Shown: positions 8,113 through 16,442, counted from the first letter of the stretch. The stretch: 32,891 nucleotides of DNA from Nitrospirota bacterium (GCA_013388555.1 JACAFD010000043.1:1-32891), one strand, 5' to 3'. Notes: generated by a model from the letters alone, not told the origin. Numbers and translations: made by a program.

Positions 8113-8279
8113 AAAAATCCGCCAGCAGGGGGGACTCACCGGGCCATCCTACGGAAATATAAACGAGCAAGCCTGGAAGGATTATCTTTGGTCATTCGCT
8201 GTGGCCTTGCTTGGGATAACGCGCGTCTTGGCGCGCCAGGATTAGGAGGGTGAGAAGTCTGGCCTTTTTGGGCGGCCTG
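8101..8279. repeat. Degenerate palindromic intergenic repeat (family 1, copy D)
   Basis: The DNA between the convergent SocA-like and carboxypeptidase genes has weak terminal arms: CAGGCTTCTGAAAAAATCC at the left and the complement of CAGGCCGCCCAAAAAGGCC at the right. They match at about 12 of 19 positions. Like the better copies, it has a run of A bases on the left arm and a run of T bases on the right. Inside, CGCTGTGGCCTTGCT (8197-8211) matches copy C (24293-24307) at 14 of 15 bases, and GCGCG/CGCGC can form a short hairpin. It probably also serves both genes as a transcription barrier. Confidence 0.4.
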
Positions 8280-9812
8280 CTAGAGCTTGTAGATCTCGCC
8301 GTATTTTTTCTCAACATACGATAAGAAGGGTTCAGGGTCGAGGCTCTTTCCCGTCACTCGCCGGGTGAGGTGATCCGGGGTGAACATCCGGCCCCAGCGA
8401 TGGATCTTCTGTCCGAGCCAACGCTGTAGCACCATCAGTTGTCCTGCCGCAATTTCATCCTCCAGGTGCGGAATTTCAAGTTTGGCCTGTTCATAGAATT
8501 GAACGGAGTAGAGATTTCCGAGCGTGTACGTCGGGAAATAGCCGAAGGCGCCCAAAGACCAGTGCACGTCCTGGAGCACGCCTTCCGCGTCGTTGGAGGG
8601 GACGATGCCTAAGTATTCTTCCATCTTCCGGTTCCAGATTCCCGGAAGGTCTTCTGCGCGTGTCCGCCCTTCGATGAGATCCTGCTCGATTTCGAACCGC
8701 AGCATGATGTGGAGATTGTAGGTGAGTTCATCGGCCTCGACCCGAATCAGGGATGGCTTCACGCGATTGATGGCCGCATAGAATTGTTCCCCATCGAGGC
8801 CGCGCAGTTGATGGTGAAATGTCGCCTGCAGCATGGGGTAAAAGAAGCGCCAGAATGCGCGAGACCGGCCTACGCAGTTTTCCCACATGCGAGATTGGCT
8901 CTCATGAAATCCGAGGGAAACCGAATCACCCAGCGGGGTGCCGAAGTAGCGGGGGTCGAGACCCTGGTCGTACAGCCCATGGCCGCCTTCATGGATGCAA
9001 CTGAACAGGCAGGATTGGAGATCATGCTCGTGCACCCGTGTGGTGACGCGAACGTCCGTCGGATGGAATGACGTCGTGAAAGGGTGCGCCGACAGATCGA
9101 GACGTCCCCGCTCGAAGTCATAGCCCATGGCGATCAACACCAACCGGCCGAATTCCAGTTGCCGTGCCTGATCGAAGGTGTGAAATAACATCGTATCGTC
9201 GATCTTCACCGGACTCTGCTGAATTTTTTTGAGCAGCGGCACGAGACGTCCCTTGATCTGTACAAACAATGGGCGCAATGCCGCGATGGTGGAGCCAGGC
9301 TCGTACACATCGAGCAGTGCATTGTATGGCGACTCCCGGTAGCCGAGGTACTCGGCTTCCTGTTGCTTGAGCGACAGGACTGTGCGGAGATTTGGGAGAA
9401 ACTGCGAGAAGGCGTGATTGTCTTTTGCCTCGGCCCATACCTGTTGCGCCAGCGAACATTCCCTGCTGAGCCTCACGACGAAATCGGAAGGCAACTTCTT
9501 CGCACGGCTAAAGTCACGCCACACTTCTCGGAGCAACGATCGAGCGGGCTCGTCCCATGTATCTCCTGGGTTGTCCCGAAGCTCACCGGTCTCCAGATCG
9601 ACCCAATTCACGAGCAGTTTTTCAATGTCTGGTGAAATGAGTTTCTGGTGCGCAATGCCTTGGAGCGTTGAGATCTGTTCGGCGCGGGCCTCGCCCCCGC
9701 CGGCCGGCATGTAGGTTTCTTGATCCCAGGAGAGAAGTGCGGCCGCGCTGTTAATGCGCTGGATTTCCAAGAGCGGGGTCGTTAAGGCTTCCAGCGACTT
9801 CAGGGTCTTCAC
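8280..9812 (-). CDS. Carboxypeptidase, M32 family
   Basis: M32 (Taq-type) metallocarboxypeptidases remove residues one by one from peptide C-termini in the cytoplasm. The 510-residue length is typical. The zinc motif HEGGH lies at residues 274-278, followed by the expected third ligand Glu at about 304 (GFHESQSRMWEN). Family blocks LLSWDQETYMP near residue 27 and NLHIMLRFEIEQDLIEG near residue 390 are also present. The start is GTG, with GGAG about 11 bases upstream, a slightly long spacing. It is a single gene, convergent with the SocA-like gene and divergent from the methyltransferase. It is probably a housekeeping peptide-recycling enzyme. Confidence 0.95.
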   Translation of the reverse strand: MKTLKSLEALTTPLLEIQRINSAAALLSWDQETYMPAGGGEARAEQISTLQGIAHQKLISPDIEKLLVNWVDLETGELRDNPGDTWDEPARSLLREVWRDFSRAKKLPSDFVVRLSRECSLAQQVWAEAKDNHAFSQFLPNLRTVLSLKQQEAEYLGYRESPYNALLDVYEPGSTIAALRPLFVQIKGRLVPLLKKIQQSPVKIDDTMLFHTFDQARQLEFGRLVLIAMGYDFERGRLDLSAHPFTTSFHPTDVRVTTRVHEHDLQSCLFSCIHEGGHGLYDQGLDPRYFGTPLGDSVSLGFHESQSRMWENCVGRSRAFWRFFYPMLQATFHHQLRGLDGEQFYAAINRVKPSLIRVEADELTYNLHIMLRFEIEQDLIEGRTRAEDLPGIWNRKMEEYLGIVPSNDAEGVLQDVHWSLGAFGYFPTYTLGNLYSVQFYEQAKLEIPHLEDEIAAGQLMVLQRWLGQKIHRWGRMFTPDHLTRRVTGKSLDPEPFLSYVEKKYGEIYKL

Positions 9813-9923
9813 AGTAGGGTGTCTCCTCTGGGAACCGTCGTGCTATGATTGCACTGATCCGCAGCTGGTCGTGCATTGTACGTAACGATTCATTCGTTTT
9901 CAAACCACTTCGCGTTCAACGTG

Positions 9924-10604
9924 ATGAATAGATTTGTGTCTGCGAAGCTCGAGGCCTATGCCCAGGCCCACTCCATGCCGGAATCAGATCTCTGTCGCGC
10001 ATTGCGGGAAGAAACGCAGCGGCGAATGGCCTCTCCTCAGATGATCGTCGGGCCGCTCGAAGGGGCCTTTCTGAAAATGATGACGCAGCTGGCTCAGGCG
10101 ACCAGCGTGCTGGAGATCGGCATGTTTACCGGATATAGCGCACTCTGTTTTGCGGAAGCGTTACCGCCGGAGGGGACTGTGCTCACCTGCGAAGTTGATG
10201 AGGAGTCAGCGGCTCTCGCTCGCCGGTATTTTGCGCGCTCGCCGGTCGGTAGAAAAATCGATGTTCGCATGGGCCCGGCGCTCGATACGATAAGGCTCCT
10301 CACGGGACCGTTCGATCTGATCTTCATCGACGCAGACAAAATCAACTATGTGAATTACTATCGGCGGGCGCTCGATTTAATGTCGCCGCGTGGTCTGATT
10401 CTTATCGATAATGTCCTATGGGGCGGGGATGTGCTGAAACAACCGGCGCCGGATGAGAAGACGGCGGTGATTCAGGAGTTGAACCGTGTGGTTTCATCTG
10501 ATCCGCGTGTCACAGCGGTGCTTGTGACGATCAGGGATGGGATCTTGATGATCAGGCCACAATCCGAATGCAAATCGCTTGATGCCCGTCAACAGGGACT
10601 GTAA
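9924..10604 (+). CDS. SAM-dependent O-methyltransferase, CCoAOMT-like
   Basis: This is a class I methyltransferase of the caffeoyl-CoA/catechol O-methyltransferase family (226 residues). Motif I VLEIGMFTGYSAL at about 62-74 binds S-adenosylmethionine, CEVDEESAALAR at about 89-100 follows, and IDADK (135-139) and DNVLWGG (162-168) supply the divalent-metal and substrate residues. Its true substrate cannot be read from the sequence. The ATG at 9924 gives the normal family length; a reading from TTG 9876 would add 16 unconserved residues. No clear ribosome site is seen at either position. It is followed nine bases later by an EamA transporter gene, so the two are probably co-transcribed. Confidence 0.88.
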   Translation: MNRFVSAKLEAYAQAHSMPESDLCRALREETQRRMASPQMIVGPLEGAFLKMMTQLAQATSVLEIGMFTGYSALCFAEALPPEGTVLTCEVDEESAALARRYFARSPVGRKIDVRMGPALDTIRLLTGPFDLIFIDADKINYVNYYRRALDLMSPRGLILIDNVLWGGDVLKQPAPDEKTAVIQELNRVVSSDPRVTAVLVTIRDGILMIRPQSECKSLDARQQGL

Positions 10605-10613
10605 CCGCTGCAC

Positions 10614-11516
10614 ATGACACCTCAGACAAGCCGGCTGGCCTATGGTGCGATCATTGCTGCGGCTGTGCTGTGGGGGGGATCGATCGTGGCCCAGAAACTG
10701 GCCCTCAGCGGATTCTCAGCGGTTGAAGCCTCAGTACTGAGAGACATCGGCGGCCTGGCGATCCTTCTGACCACTTGGTGGTGGCAGGAAGGCAGCGTGG
10801 TCAAATTGACCAAGTCGGATGTACGAATGCTTGGACTGCTGGGGCTCGGCGTGTTGGGGAATCATCTGCTCATTCTCATGGGGCTCAAGTATGTGAGTGG
10901 GGCCGTAGGAGGGGTGATCATAGGATCGAGCCCAGTGGTGACTGCGCTGCTCTCGGCGATGTTGATTCGCGACGTCCCGCTGCGCGCTGTGTGGGCGGGC
11001 AGTCTCCTATCCTTCGCAGGGGTTGGGCTGGTCTCCGTGGCGGGGTTCCAGGCTGCGGGCGATCAGCCGCTGCTCGGCAGCTTGCTGGTGTTTCTTGGCG
11101 TAGTGAGCTGGGCACTCTACAGTATCGGTGGTCGGCAGCTCATGGAGCGCCACTCGGCCCTCACCGTCAATTGGACGACCTTGCTCGTCGCTACCGTCAT
11201 CCAAATTCCCCTCTTGTGGACAGATCGTAAGATGCTGGATGCAGGACTTGAGTCCGTGACGCCGGCAGACTGGATGGCGCTGGGGTATCTGGTCCTCTTC
11301 GCCACAGCTATCGCGCAACAGGCTTGGCTGTATGGCGTGAAGGGGATCGGGCCTTCACGCGCTTCGGTTCTTGGCAATCTGACTCCGGTGGCCGCCATTG
11401 CTCTGTCTGCGGTGCTGTTGAACGAATCAGTGGGCATGAATGAAATCCTGGGCATCGTGCTGATTCTGGCCGGAGTCTGGGTCGTGGACCGGCAAACATC
11501 CCGCCTCACAGCTTAA
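10614..11516 (+). CDS. EamA/DMT-superfamily transporter
   Basis: This is an inner-membrane transporter of 300 residues with about ten hydrophobic helices arranged as two EamA repeats (about 10-140 and 155-295). Typical motifs are the first helix AAVLWGGSIVAQKLAL, and the end of the second repeat SVLGNLTPVAAIALSAVLLN followed by GIVLILAGVWVV. Members export amino acids, metabolites or drugs, and the substrate here is unknown. It begins nine bases after the O-methyltransferase stop, suggesting one transcript and perhaps export of a methylated product, which is only inference. A family 1 repeat starts within three bases of its stop. Confidence 0.88.
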   Translation: MTPQTSRLAYGAIIAAAVLWGGSIVAQKLALSGFSAVEASVLRDIGGLAILLTTWWWQEGSVVKLTKSDVRMLGLLGLGVLGNHLLILMGLKYVSGAVGGVIIGSSPVVTALLSAMLIRDVPLRAVWAGSLLSFAGVGLVSVAGFQAAGDQPLLGSLLVFLGVVSWALYSIGGRQLMERHSALTVNWTTLLVATVIQIPLLWTDRKMLDAGLESVTPADWMALGYLVLFATAIAQQAWLYGVKGIGPSRASVLGNLTPVAAIALSAVLLNESVGMNEILGIVLILAGVWVVDRQTSRLTA

Positions 11517-11518
11517 TC

Positions 11519-11686
11519 GGCTGCTGAAAAAGGAGGGAAAGGGTAGTCTGGCCGTCCTCCTGCTCGCGGCACGCGAGCGCTCGGAAGGTGCTCGTTCGAC
11601 GCGCGCAATCGAGGATCGACCAGGCCACCCTTTTGAGAGCGAGTACTAAACTGCTACAGCTTTGCTGACAGCCTTTTTGAGCAGCC
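11519..11686. repeat. Palindromic intergenic repeat (family 1, copy A)
   Basis: Terminal inverted arms GGCTGCTGAAAAAGG (11519-11533) and CCTTTTTGAGCAGCC (11672-11686) match at 14 of 15 positions. A second, nested pair (AAAGGGTAGTCTGG near 11538 against CCAGGCCACCCTTT near 11620) and an inner CTCGCG-GCA-CGCGAG hairpin allow the whole element to fold as a long branched hairpin. It directly follows the EamA gene stop. There is no open reading frame of credible character inside. Confidence 0.7.
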
Positions 11687-11888
11687 TCCAAAGATTGAGT
11701 ACTTTCTGCTTCTTCTACCCGATAAAGGGAATAGCCAGGCCATCCTTCCCTGCGGGCATCGGGCGAGCGCCGCTTCATCGTGCGTGTTCTACGAGCGAGA
11801 ACGATAGCCCGGCTATTTCCATCTTCTCTCGCCCCTGTCTTTGTAATTGCAGTATGATACGGCCCATTGTTCAGGTAAGGAGCCGCGT
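11687..11888. other. Intergenic DNA upstream of the NTF2-like gene
   Basis: About 200 bases between repeat copy A and the NTF2-like gene. A TATGAT box is present at 11853-11858 but no matching -35 box, so the promoter is uncertain. An open frame on the minus strand here has no protein-like features and is rejected. Confidence 0.4.
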
Positions 11889-12281
11889 ATGTTGGAACAA
11901 CGCATCGAGGAAGTGAACAAAGCAAACCACGCGTTCTATGCCGCGTTTGGCAATCTCGACATTGGCGAGATGGACACGATTTGGGCGCACCTAGATTATG
12001 TGACCTGCATCCATCCCGGCTGGTCGTTGCGGTCGGGCTGGCCGTCCGTGCGTGACTCCTGGGTTTTGATTTTCAACAATACCTTTTCGATGACGTTCGA
12101 GCTTACCGATGTCACGGTGCAGGTGGCCGGCGATCTGGCCTGGGTCGTCTGCGTGGAGCACATCACGAGCCAGCAGTCCGACGAACCACAGCAGGCGCAG
12201 GTGTTAGCCACGAATCTCTTCGAGCGGATCGGGGATGAGTGGTTGTTGATTCATCATCATGGGAGTGCGGTGATGGGGTAG
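11889..12281 (+). CDS. NTF2-like/SnoaL-type domain protein
   Basis: This is a 130-residue single-domain protein of the NTF2/SnoaL superfamily, a cone-shaped fold used by small enzymes and ligand-binding proteins. Features are the N-terminal helix with NKANHAFYAAFGNLDIGEMDTIW, the CIHPGW motif at about 40-45, the SVRDSW helix and the final strand pair LATNLFERIGDEWLLIHHHGS. This pattern is that of the SnoaL_3/DUF4440 group. The ATG has AAGGAG six bases upstream, which rules out an earlier in-frame start at 11847. The last codons and the stop lie within the left arm of a 16-base inverted repeat. The biochemical role is unknown. Confidence 0.8.
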   Translation: MLEQRIEEVNKANHAFYAAFGNLDIGEMDTIWAHLDYVTCIHPGWSLRSGWPSVRDSWVLIFNNTFSMTFELTDVTVQVAGDLAWVVCVEHITSQQSDEPQQAQVLATNLFERIGDEWLLIHHHGSAVMG

Positions 12282-12374
12282 AGGGGGTGTCCCTCTTGCT
12301 CCCGCACCCCCCACATCAGAATGTGCGAGGTGGACGGGCGCAGCTGAGTGACAACCCCCTCTACCCCATTTTTA
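12273..12374 (+). terminator. 16-base inverted repeat with T-run overlapping a stop codon
   Basis: The arms ATGGGGTAGAGGGGGT (12273-12288) and ACCCCCTCTACCCCAT (12354-12369) are exact complements, and TTTTT follows the second arm. The left arm contains the TAG stop of the NTF2-like gene. The 65-base middle has its own smaller complementary pairs (CCCGC/ACGGG region and CACAT/ATGTG). It probably ends transcription, but the size and the perfect arms also resemble a small mobile palindrome. Confidence 0.6.
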
Positions 12375-12885
12375 GAATTAGGGGGAGAGAATGGATCGTT
12401 CGACAGGCCCAGTGGGAGAACCATTCAGCCCATAACCTAAAGGAGTAGGGAGAGAGATCGCGGATCGCGCGCCCTGAGAAGCGCCTCGATCGACGCGCGC
12501 ATTGGAGAGAGGAGCCGTCTCATCCCATTGTTTTAGGGGGGGGAAGAAAGGACTGTTCGATGGGCTCGGTGGGGCATGAGTGGATAGCCCAGCGGACCAT
12601 CTCTGACGGTGACTCGTTGGCCAGATAGACTGCAGGGTTCGCAGTTTATCCCGGTCGGTGGAACAGGACAAAGTATGGAACAAGTATTTGATTTCCAGGT
12701 AGACTTCCACTAGGGCTCCAAGGTTACCGTGCTATACTGCACGGCCGCCCGCAGCAGGCTTATTAGTTATGCCTAGTATTGAATTAGCCAATTTCTCGAT
12801 TAACAGGAATTTATCTAGACCTCCACAACAATTTTGGCAGGAATAAGGTGGCAGGAACCGTTTTATTGCGTGAAGGCGTGGGGCG
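12375..12885. other. About 510 bases without a recognised gene
   Basis: This lies between the inverted repeat and the small Cys/His protein gene. It has imperfect direct repeats (GATCGTTCGACAGGCCCAG near 12394 and ACTGTTCGATGGGCTCGG near 12551) and a GC-rich stretch ATCGACGCGCGCATTG near 12489, similar to part of repeat copy A. It also has a perfect six-base hairpin CCGTGC/GCACGG at 12727-12744. The single longer open frame (12378-12710, minus) is low-complexity in character and shows no domain. It is probably decayed repeat DNA. Confidence 0.4.
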
Positions 12886-13128
12886 CTAGGTTTTTGGCGC
12901 TGAGGCGGTTGGGACTTCTTCGACGCGGATGGTGTTGGCCCACTCGGCAACGTAGGGGTCTCGTTCTTCCATCGTCATTCCGGCATACTTCAGAAACATC
13001 TGCGGACCTTTTCGGCGACGCCAGGTGAGATAGCTCAGGAAGTGCTCGCGGCAAATGCTGTGTGTGCCAGCCGGGGCATAGATTCTCCCTTGGCAGCCTT
13101 TGATGAGACAGGTCAGATCGTGCATCAC
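12886..13128 (-). CDS. Small Cys/His protein, possible zinc-binding, unknown function
   Basis: This is an 80-residue protein I do not recognise. It has Cys7, Cys12, Cys26 and His29 (CLIKGC...SICREH), a spacing (C-x4-C-x13-C-x2-H) compatible with a small zinc site. A basic stretch YLTWRRRKGPQ and a helical acidic tail MTMEERDPYVAEWANTIRV follow. Composition is protein-like, and the ATG-ATG start has GGAG five bases upstream. It is divergent from the PhoD-like gene, with about 100 bases between them. A nucleic-acid-binding or adaptor role is possible but unsupported. Confidence 0.55.
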   Translation of the reverse strand: MMHDLTCLIKGCQGRIYAPAGTHSICREHFLSYLTWRRRKGPQMFLKYAGMTMEERDPYVAEWANTIRVEEVPTASAPKT

Positions 13129-13225
13129 GTACTCCGTTTCGTAAAGGCAGTATGCGGGATAGAGGGCTGAATTTTCAACCAGCCCAACCTTGACGTATTG
13201 GCCTCGCTCCGGTAAGCCATTCCAT

Positions 13226-14704
13226 ATGATGCGTCAGTTCCATCCGTTTTTACTTCTTGCCTGTATGCCAGCTGTGTTTGGCTGCGTATCAGCGTCTCGC
13301 GAAGGGCTTCCTCCCGGGAGTCCCTTTGCCGAGGCAGCAGCTGTCTCGGCAAATCTGCTGCCGCAGGGGATTGCGGTGGGGGATGTGACGAGCGAGTCGG
13401 CTCTGCTCTGGTTGCGGACGGATGGACCGATGATGGTTCAAGTGGAGTGGGCGCCGGTGGCAGCCTGGGATGCCCTGTCGAAGATGACGACAGCCATCAC
13501 GCACGTGGCGCGGTCGCCGATGTTCACGACCGGCCAGGAAACGGATTTCACTCTGACAATTCCCCTTGAGGGGTTAACGCCGGCTACACGATACCGATTG
13601 TATGTCTCTGTCGGCACGAAGGGACGTGAAGGGACACAGACTGAGGCACGAACAGCGGCACAAGGGGAATTTACGACGCTTCCCCATGCGAAGAGTCACG
13701 TGCCCGTGACTCTTGCCTGGAGCGGAGATCTGGGAGGCCAGGGACGTTGTAGGCGTGGCGTTTCCGGATACCCCATCTTCGATGTGATGCGCGCCCAGCA
13801 GCCCAATTTTTTCTTGTTTCTCGGCGATACGATGTACGCCGATGATGTGTGCCCGTCGCCTCCGAACGAACCGGGCGCTGAATTTCGGGCGACGACCCTG
13901 GCCGAGTACCGTGCGCGGCATCGCTACCAGCGTGGTGCGGAGGCTTTGCGGCGGTTTTTGGAGGCCACCCCAGTCTATACCATATGGGATGATCATGAAG
14001 TGCGGAATAACTTTGCAGGACCTGTTGAAAGCCAGATGCCGGTCGGGCGCCAGGCTTTGCGCGAGTATTGGCCGATCCGCGAGGCGTCAGACGATCCCCA
14101 GCGGCTCTATCGAATGGTGCGTGCCGGAGCGGACCTAGAGTTGTTCATACTCGATACGCGGCAGTATCGGAGTCCTAATGCCGATCGGGATGGTCCGGCA
14201 AAGACGATGTTGGGAGAACAGCAGCTTCAATGGTTGCTGAGCGGGCTTACCGAGTCAACTGCGACGTGGAAATTGGTTGTGACGAGTGTACCGCTGTCCA
14301 TTCCGAAGGGAGGAGGCGCGAGTGTGCCCGGGAACGATGGCTGGGCCGGAGGGACGGATGGCACTGGATTTGAGCGAGAGCGGCAGGTGATTGTGAATGG
14401 TATTCTGAGTCGGGGGGTGAAGAATGTGGTCTTCCTGGGCGGCGATGTTCACTATGTGCAGGCTAATGCGTATGACCCGAACGGTGACGGGATACCTGAC
14501 TTCCATGAGTTTGTGGTTGGTCCCTTATCCGCCGCGCCTGGCCGACTGGCGCCTGTCAGTGTGGAATTACGCCCGACGACGTTGATTCATGAAGGCGGGT
14601 ACATGAATTTTGGTCTGGTTCGAGTCACGCAGTCATCCCTCGATGTGACGGTCCTCGACGAGGTTGGTGTCACGCGGTTTTCTCATCATCTGGCCGCCAG
14701 GTAA
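13226..14704 (+). CDS. phoD: PhoD-like alkaline phosphatase, putative lipoprotein
   Basis: PhoD enzymes are secreted Ca2+/Fe3+-dependent phosphomono- or diesterases that free phosphate from organic esters. The 492-residue protein starts with a hydrophobic leader ending in FGC (Cys20), suggesting a lipoprotein or Sec substrate; the usual twin-arginine motif is absent. An N-terminal beta domain (about 45-150) precedes the metallophosphatase core. The core carries SGDLGGQGRC, FFLFLGDTMYADD, IWDDHEVRNNF, FILDTRQYRS and FLGGDVHYVQ, the last holding the Gly-Gly-Asp-x-His metal motif. DPNGDGIPD near the end resembles a calcium loop. The start at 13226 (ATG-ATG) is chosen because the signal sequence begins there; 12 residues further upstream are unlike a leader. 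Two small genes follow on the same strand. Confidence 0.88.
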   Translation: MMRQFHPFLLLACMPAVFGCVSASREGLPPGSPFAEAAAVSANLLPQGIAVGDVTSESALLWLRTDGPMMVQVEWAPVAAWDALSKMTTAITHVARSPMFTTGQETDFTLTIPLEGLTPATRYRLYVSVGTKGREGTQTEARTAAQGEFTTLPHAKSHVPVTLAWSGDLGGQGRCRRGVSGYPIFDVMRAQQPNFFLFLGDTMYADDVCPSPPNEPGAEFRATTLAEYRARHRYQRGAEALRRFLEATPVYTIWDDHEVRNNFAGPVESQMPVGRQALREYWPIREASDDPQRLYRMVRAGADLELFILDTRQYRSPNADRDGPAKTMLGEQQLQWLLSGLTESTATWKLVVTSVPLSIPKGGGASVPGNDGWAGGTDGTGFERERQVIVNGILSRGVKNVVFLGGDVHYVQANAYDPNGDGIPDFHEFVVGPLSAAPGRLAPVSVELRPTTLIHEGGYMNFGLVRVTQSSLDVTVLDEVGVTRFSHHLAAR

Positions 14705-14805
14705 CTGCCACCGTCCGCTGAAAAGCTTCTCTTGAAATTGGGATGAGCGACCAGTTACCGTACACATTCGTTGTGCGCGTGACTGAGGCTCCGACGAGGT
14801 GCGCG

Positions 14806-15054
14806 ATGTTGTTACAGGTCATATCCGTCCTGGGTGCTTTGATGGTGCTGTCGGCCTATGGCCTGCTTCAGGGTGGGATCTGGCGTGAACTGAACGCGGG
14901 ATATCTGGCGTTCAACATCGTCGGGTCGCTGTTGCTGGGGATTGTCGCGATTGTGGATCAGCGGGTCGGATTCATTTTCTTGGAGTTTGCGTGGGCCGGC
15001 CTTGGATTGATCGGCGTAGCCAGGGCTATGAAGGCTAGGCATAGCGCGGGTTAA
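14806..15054 (+). CDS. Small membrane protein, CBU_0592-like
   Basis: An 82-residue protein made of three hydrophobic segments (about 2-22, 27-47 and 53-73) with few soluble residues. The motif pattern, LLQVISVLGALMVLSAYGLL followed by YLAFNIVGSLLLG and then FIFLEFAWAGLGLIG, resembles a family of small membrane proteins named after Coxiella CBU_0592, whose function is unknown. A longer reading from 14743 would add 21 residues before the first helix. The ATG at 14806 is preferred because GAGG lies about six bases before it. It sits between the PhoD-like gene and a soluble unknown protein on the same strand. Confidence 0.65.
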   Translation: MLLQVISVLGALMVLSAYGLLQGGIWRELNAGYLAFNIVGSLLLGIVAIVDQRVGFIFLEFAWAGLGLIGVARAMKARHSAG

Positions 15055-15081
15055 CAGTGGTTGAATGAAAGGATGACACAC

Positions 15082-15564
15082 ATGGCAGGTCTGATGTCAG
15101 CGGATGAGATTTTTGACAAGGCGCACAATTCCGCTTCGGCGGCGACGGGGCTTGATGAAAAGCCCTTGCAGATCGATTACCCATCGTTGAAGGAGAAGAT
15201 CCGCGCGGCCCTCGGCGACCGCAAAGTCGGGCTGTGCCATATCAACAAGTTTTTGCCGGAGGGCTATGAAGATCAAGGGCGCTTTAATCTCCTGTTGCTC
15301 ACCGTCGGTAACGTGCTGTTCGACATGGTGATCGGCGATTCGTACTTTCGCTACGATGTTGTGTCGGTCGGGCAATTGGACAAGGTCCAGGTGATCGATG
15401 CGATGTGGGACAACAAAGAGAAGCGTCGGGAAGAACCGTTCCTAAGCCTGCGCCTCATGCACGGCGAGGAAGCGCATCTCTTGCTGGCGTTGGATGATGA
15501 CGAACGCGCAAGCTTGCTCGCGTTTGCGCGAGCAGTCTCGGCAGCGAGAAATCCGGAGAAATAG
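15082..15564 (+). CDS. Conserved-looking soluble protein, unknown function
   Basis: A 160-residue soluble protein with no membrane segment or recognised motif. It has a helical N-terminus (SADEIFDKAHNSA) and a central alpha/beta region (YPSLKEKIRAALGDRKVG; FNLLLLTVGNVLFDMVIGDS). Its C-terminal part resembles a small beta domain ending in a helix (RASLLAFARAVSAA). The repeated aromatic-acidic strand YFRYDVVSVGQLDKVQVIDAMW suggests a PH-like or sheet fold, which is speculation. The ATG at 15082 has AAAGG at good spacing, while earlier starts at 15061 and 15073 do not. It lies 27 bases after the small membrane protein gene and may be part of the same transcript. Confidence 0.6.
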   Translation: MAGLMSADEIFDKAHNSASAATGLDEKPLQIDYPSLKEKIRAALGDRKVGLCHINKFLPEGYEDQGRFNLLLLTVGNVLFDMVIGDSYFRYDVVSVGQLDKVQVIDAMWDNKEKRREEPFLSLRLMHGEEAHLLLALDDDERASLLAFARAVSAARNPEK

Positions 15565-15655
15565 CCGACTGGTAAGGTGTCAGGGGTGAGGGGGATGGGG
15601 TAAGGGGCGAACCACGAACGACACTTCATGAGTACCGCGAGCGCCCCACGCTTGC

Positions 15656-16393
15656 TTATGGTTCCAGCAACGGTATCAACGCTGTGTGGCCTTGCTGGCG
15701 CGCACGATCGACCGGGCGTTGGCCTTTGGTGTCCTTTGCCGATTTATCTGCCCCCTGTATAACCAGCAAGGCCACGATCTCTCGATGGCCTTTTGCTGCG
15801 GCGACATGCAAGGCGGTCCAGCCGTTCGTGGTGGCGGGTTCGACATCCGCGCCGTGGTCCAAGAGCAGCGCCACGATCTCCCGATGCCCCTTCGCCGATG
15901 CGATGAGGAGTGGGGTTGCACCGTTTTCCCTCTTCGTCTGTTTCACGTCCGCGCCGTGGTCCAGGAGCAGCGCCACGATCTCCCGATGTCCTTCCTGGGC
16001 TGCGATAAAGAGTGGAGGTTCACCGTTGTCTGCCCGCTCTTGTTTCACGTCTGCGCCCTTGTCCAAGAGCAGCGCCACGATATCTCGATGCCCCATCTCG
16101 GTTGCAATGTGGAGTGCAGTCGCACCGTCCGTCGTCGCCTGCGTCAGGTTTGCGCCCTTGTCCAGGAGCAGGGCCACGATGTCTTGATCTCCCTTCTCAG
16201 CCGCATTGTAGAGGGGGGTCGTGCCGTCTATGTCCACTGCGTTGACGTCGGCCTGTTTCTCGATGAGAGTCTGCACCAGACTGAGATCACCTTTGGACGC
16301 AGCTTTGAGCAGCGCGTCATCCACCGGCCGCATGGCCAGGATCATCGGCAAGAATCCGAGCACCGCGATCAGCACCATCCACCGTTGGGTCAT
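15656..16393 (-). CDS. Exported ankyrin-repeat protein (downstream copy)
   Basis: A 245-residue protein with an N-terminal hydrophobic leader (RWMVLIAVLGFLPMILAM) followed by about seven ankyrin repeats of about 33-35 residues. The repeats have the regular pattern GxTPLxxAAxKGHxxIVALLLDxGADV. Ankyrin repeats bind other proteins, and the leader suggests a periplasmic or membrane-anchored location. The start at ATG 16393 is supported by GAGGAGG six bases upstream; a longer reading to 16459 lacks this. Leader and first repeat are nearly identical to those of the next gene upstream, so the two arose by tandem duplication. The partner protein is unknown. Confidence 0.88.
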   Translation of the reverse strand: MTQRWMVLIAVLGFLPMILAMRPVDDALLKAASKGDLSLVQTLIEKQADVNAVDIDGTTPLYNAAEKGDQDIVALLLDKGANLTQATTDGATALHIATEMGHRDIVALLLDKGADVKQERADNGEPPLFIAAQEGHREIVALLLDHGADVKQTKRENGATPLLIASAKGHREIVALLLDHGADVEPATTNGWTALHVAAAKGHREIVALLVIQGADKSAKDTKGQRPVDRARQQGHTALIPLLEP

Positions 16394-16442
16394 GTAGCCC
16401 TCCTCACTTAGCCTAGCGGGTCCCAGTTGACGTCTGTTGCGA

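Noticed and set aside
11506-11925. Open frame of 139 codons on the minus strand
   Set aside because: It runs through repeat copy A and the ribosome site of the NTF2-like gene, has an odd Arg/Ser/Cys-rich composition and no domain.
12378-12710. Open frame of 110 codons on the minus strand
   Set aside because: Low-complexity, Pro/Ser/Arg-rich, without ribosome site or domain; it overlaps degenerate repeat DNA.
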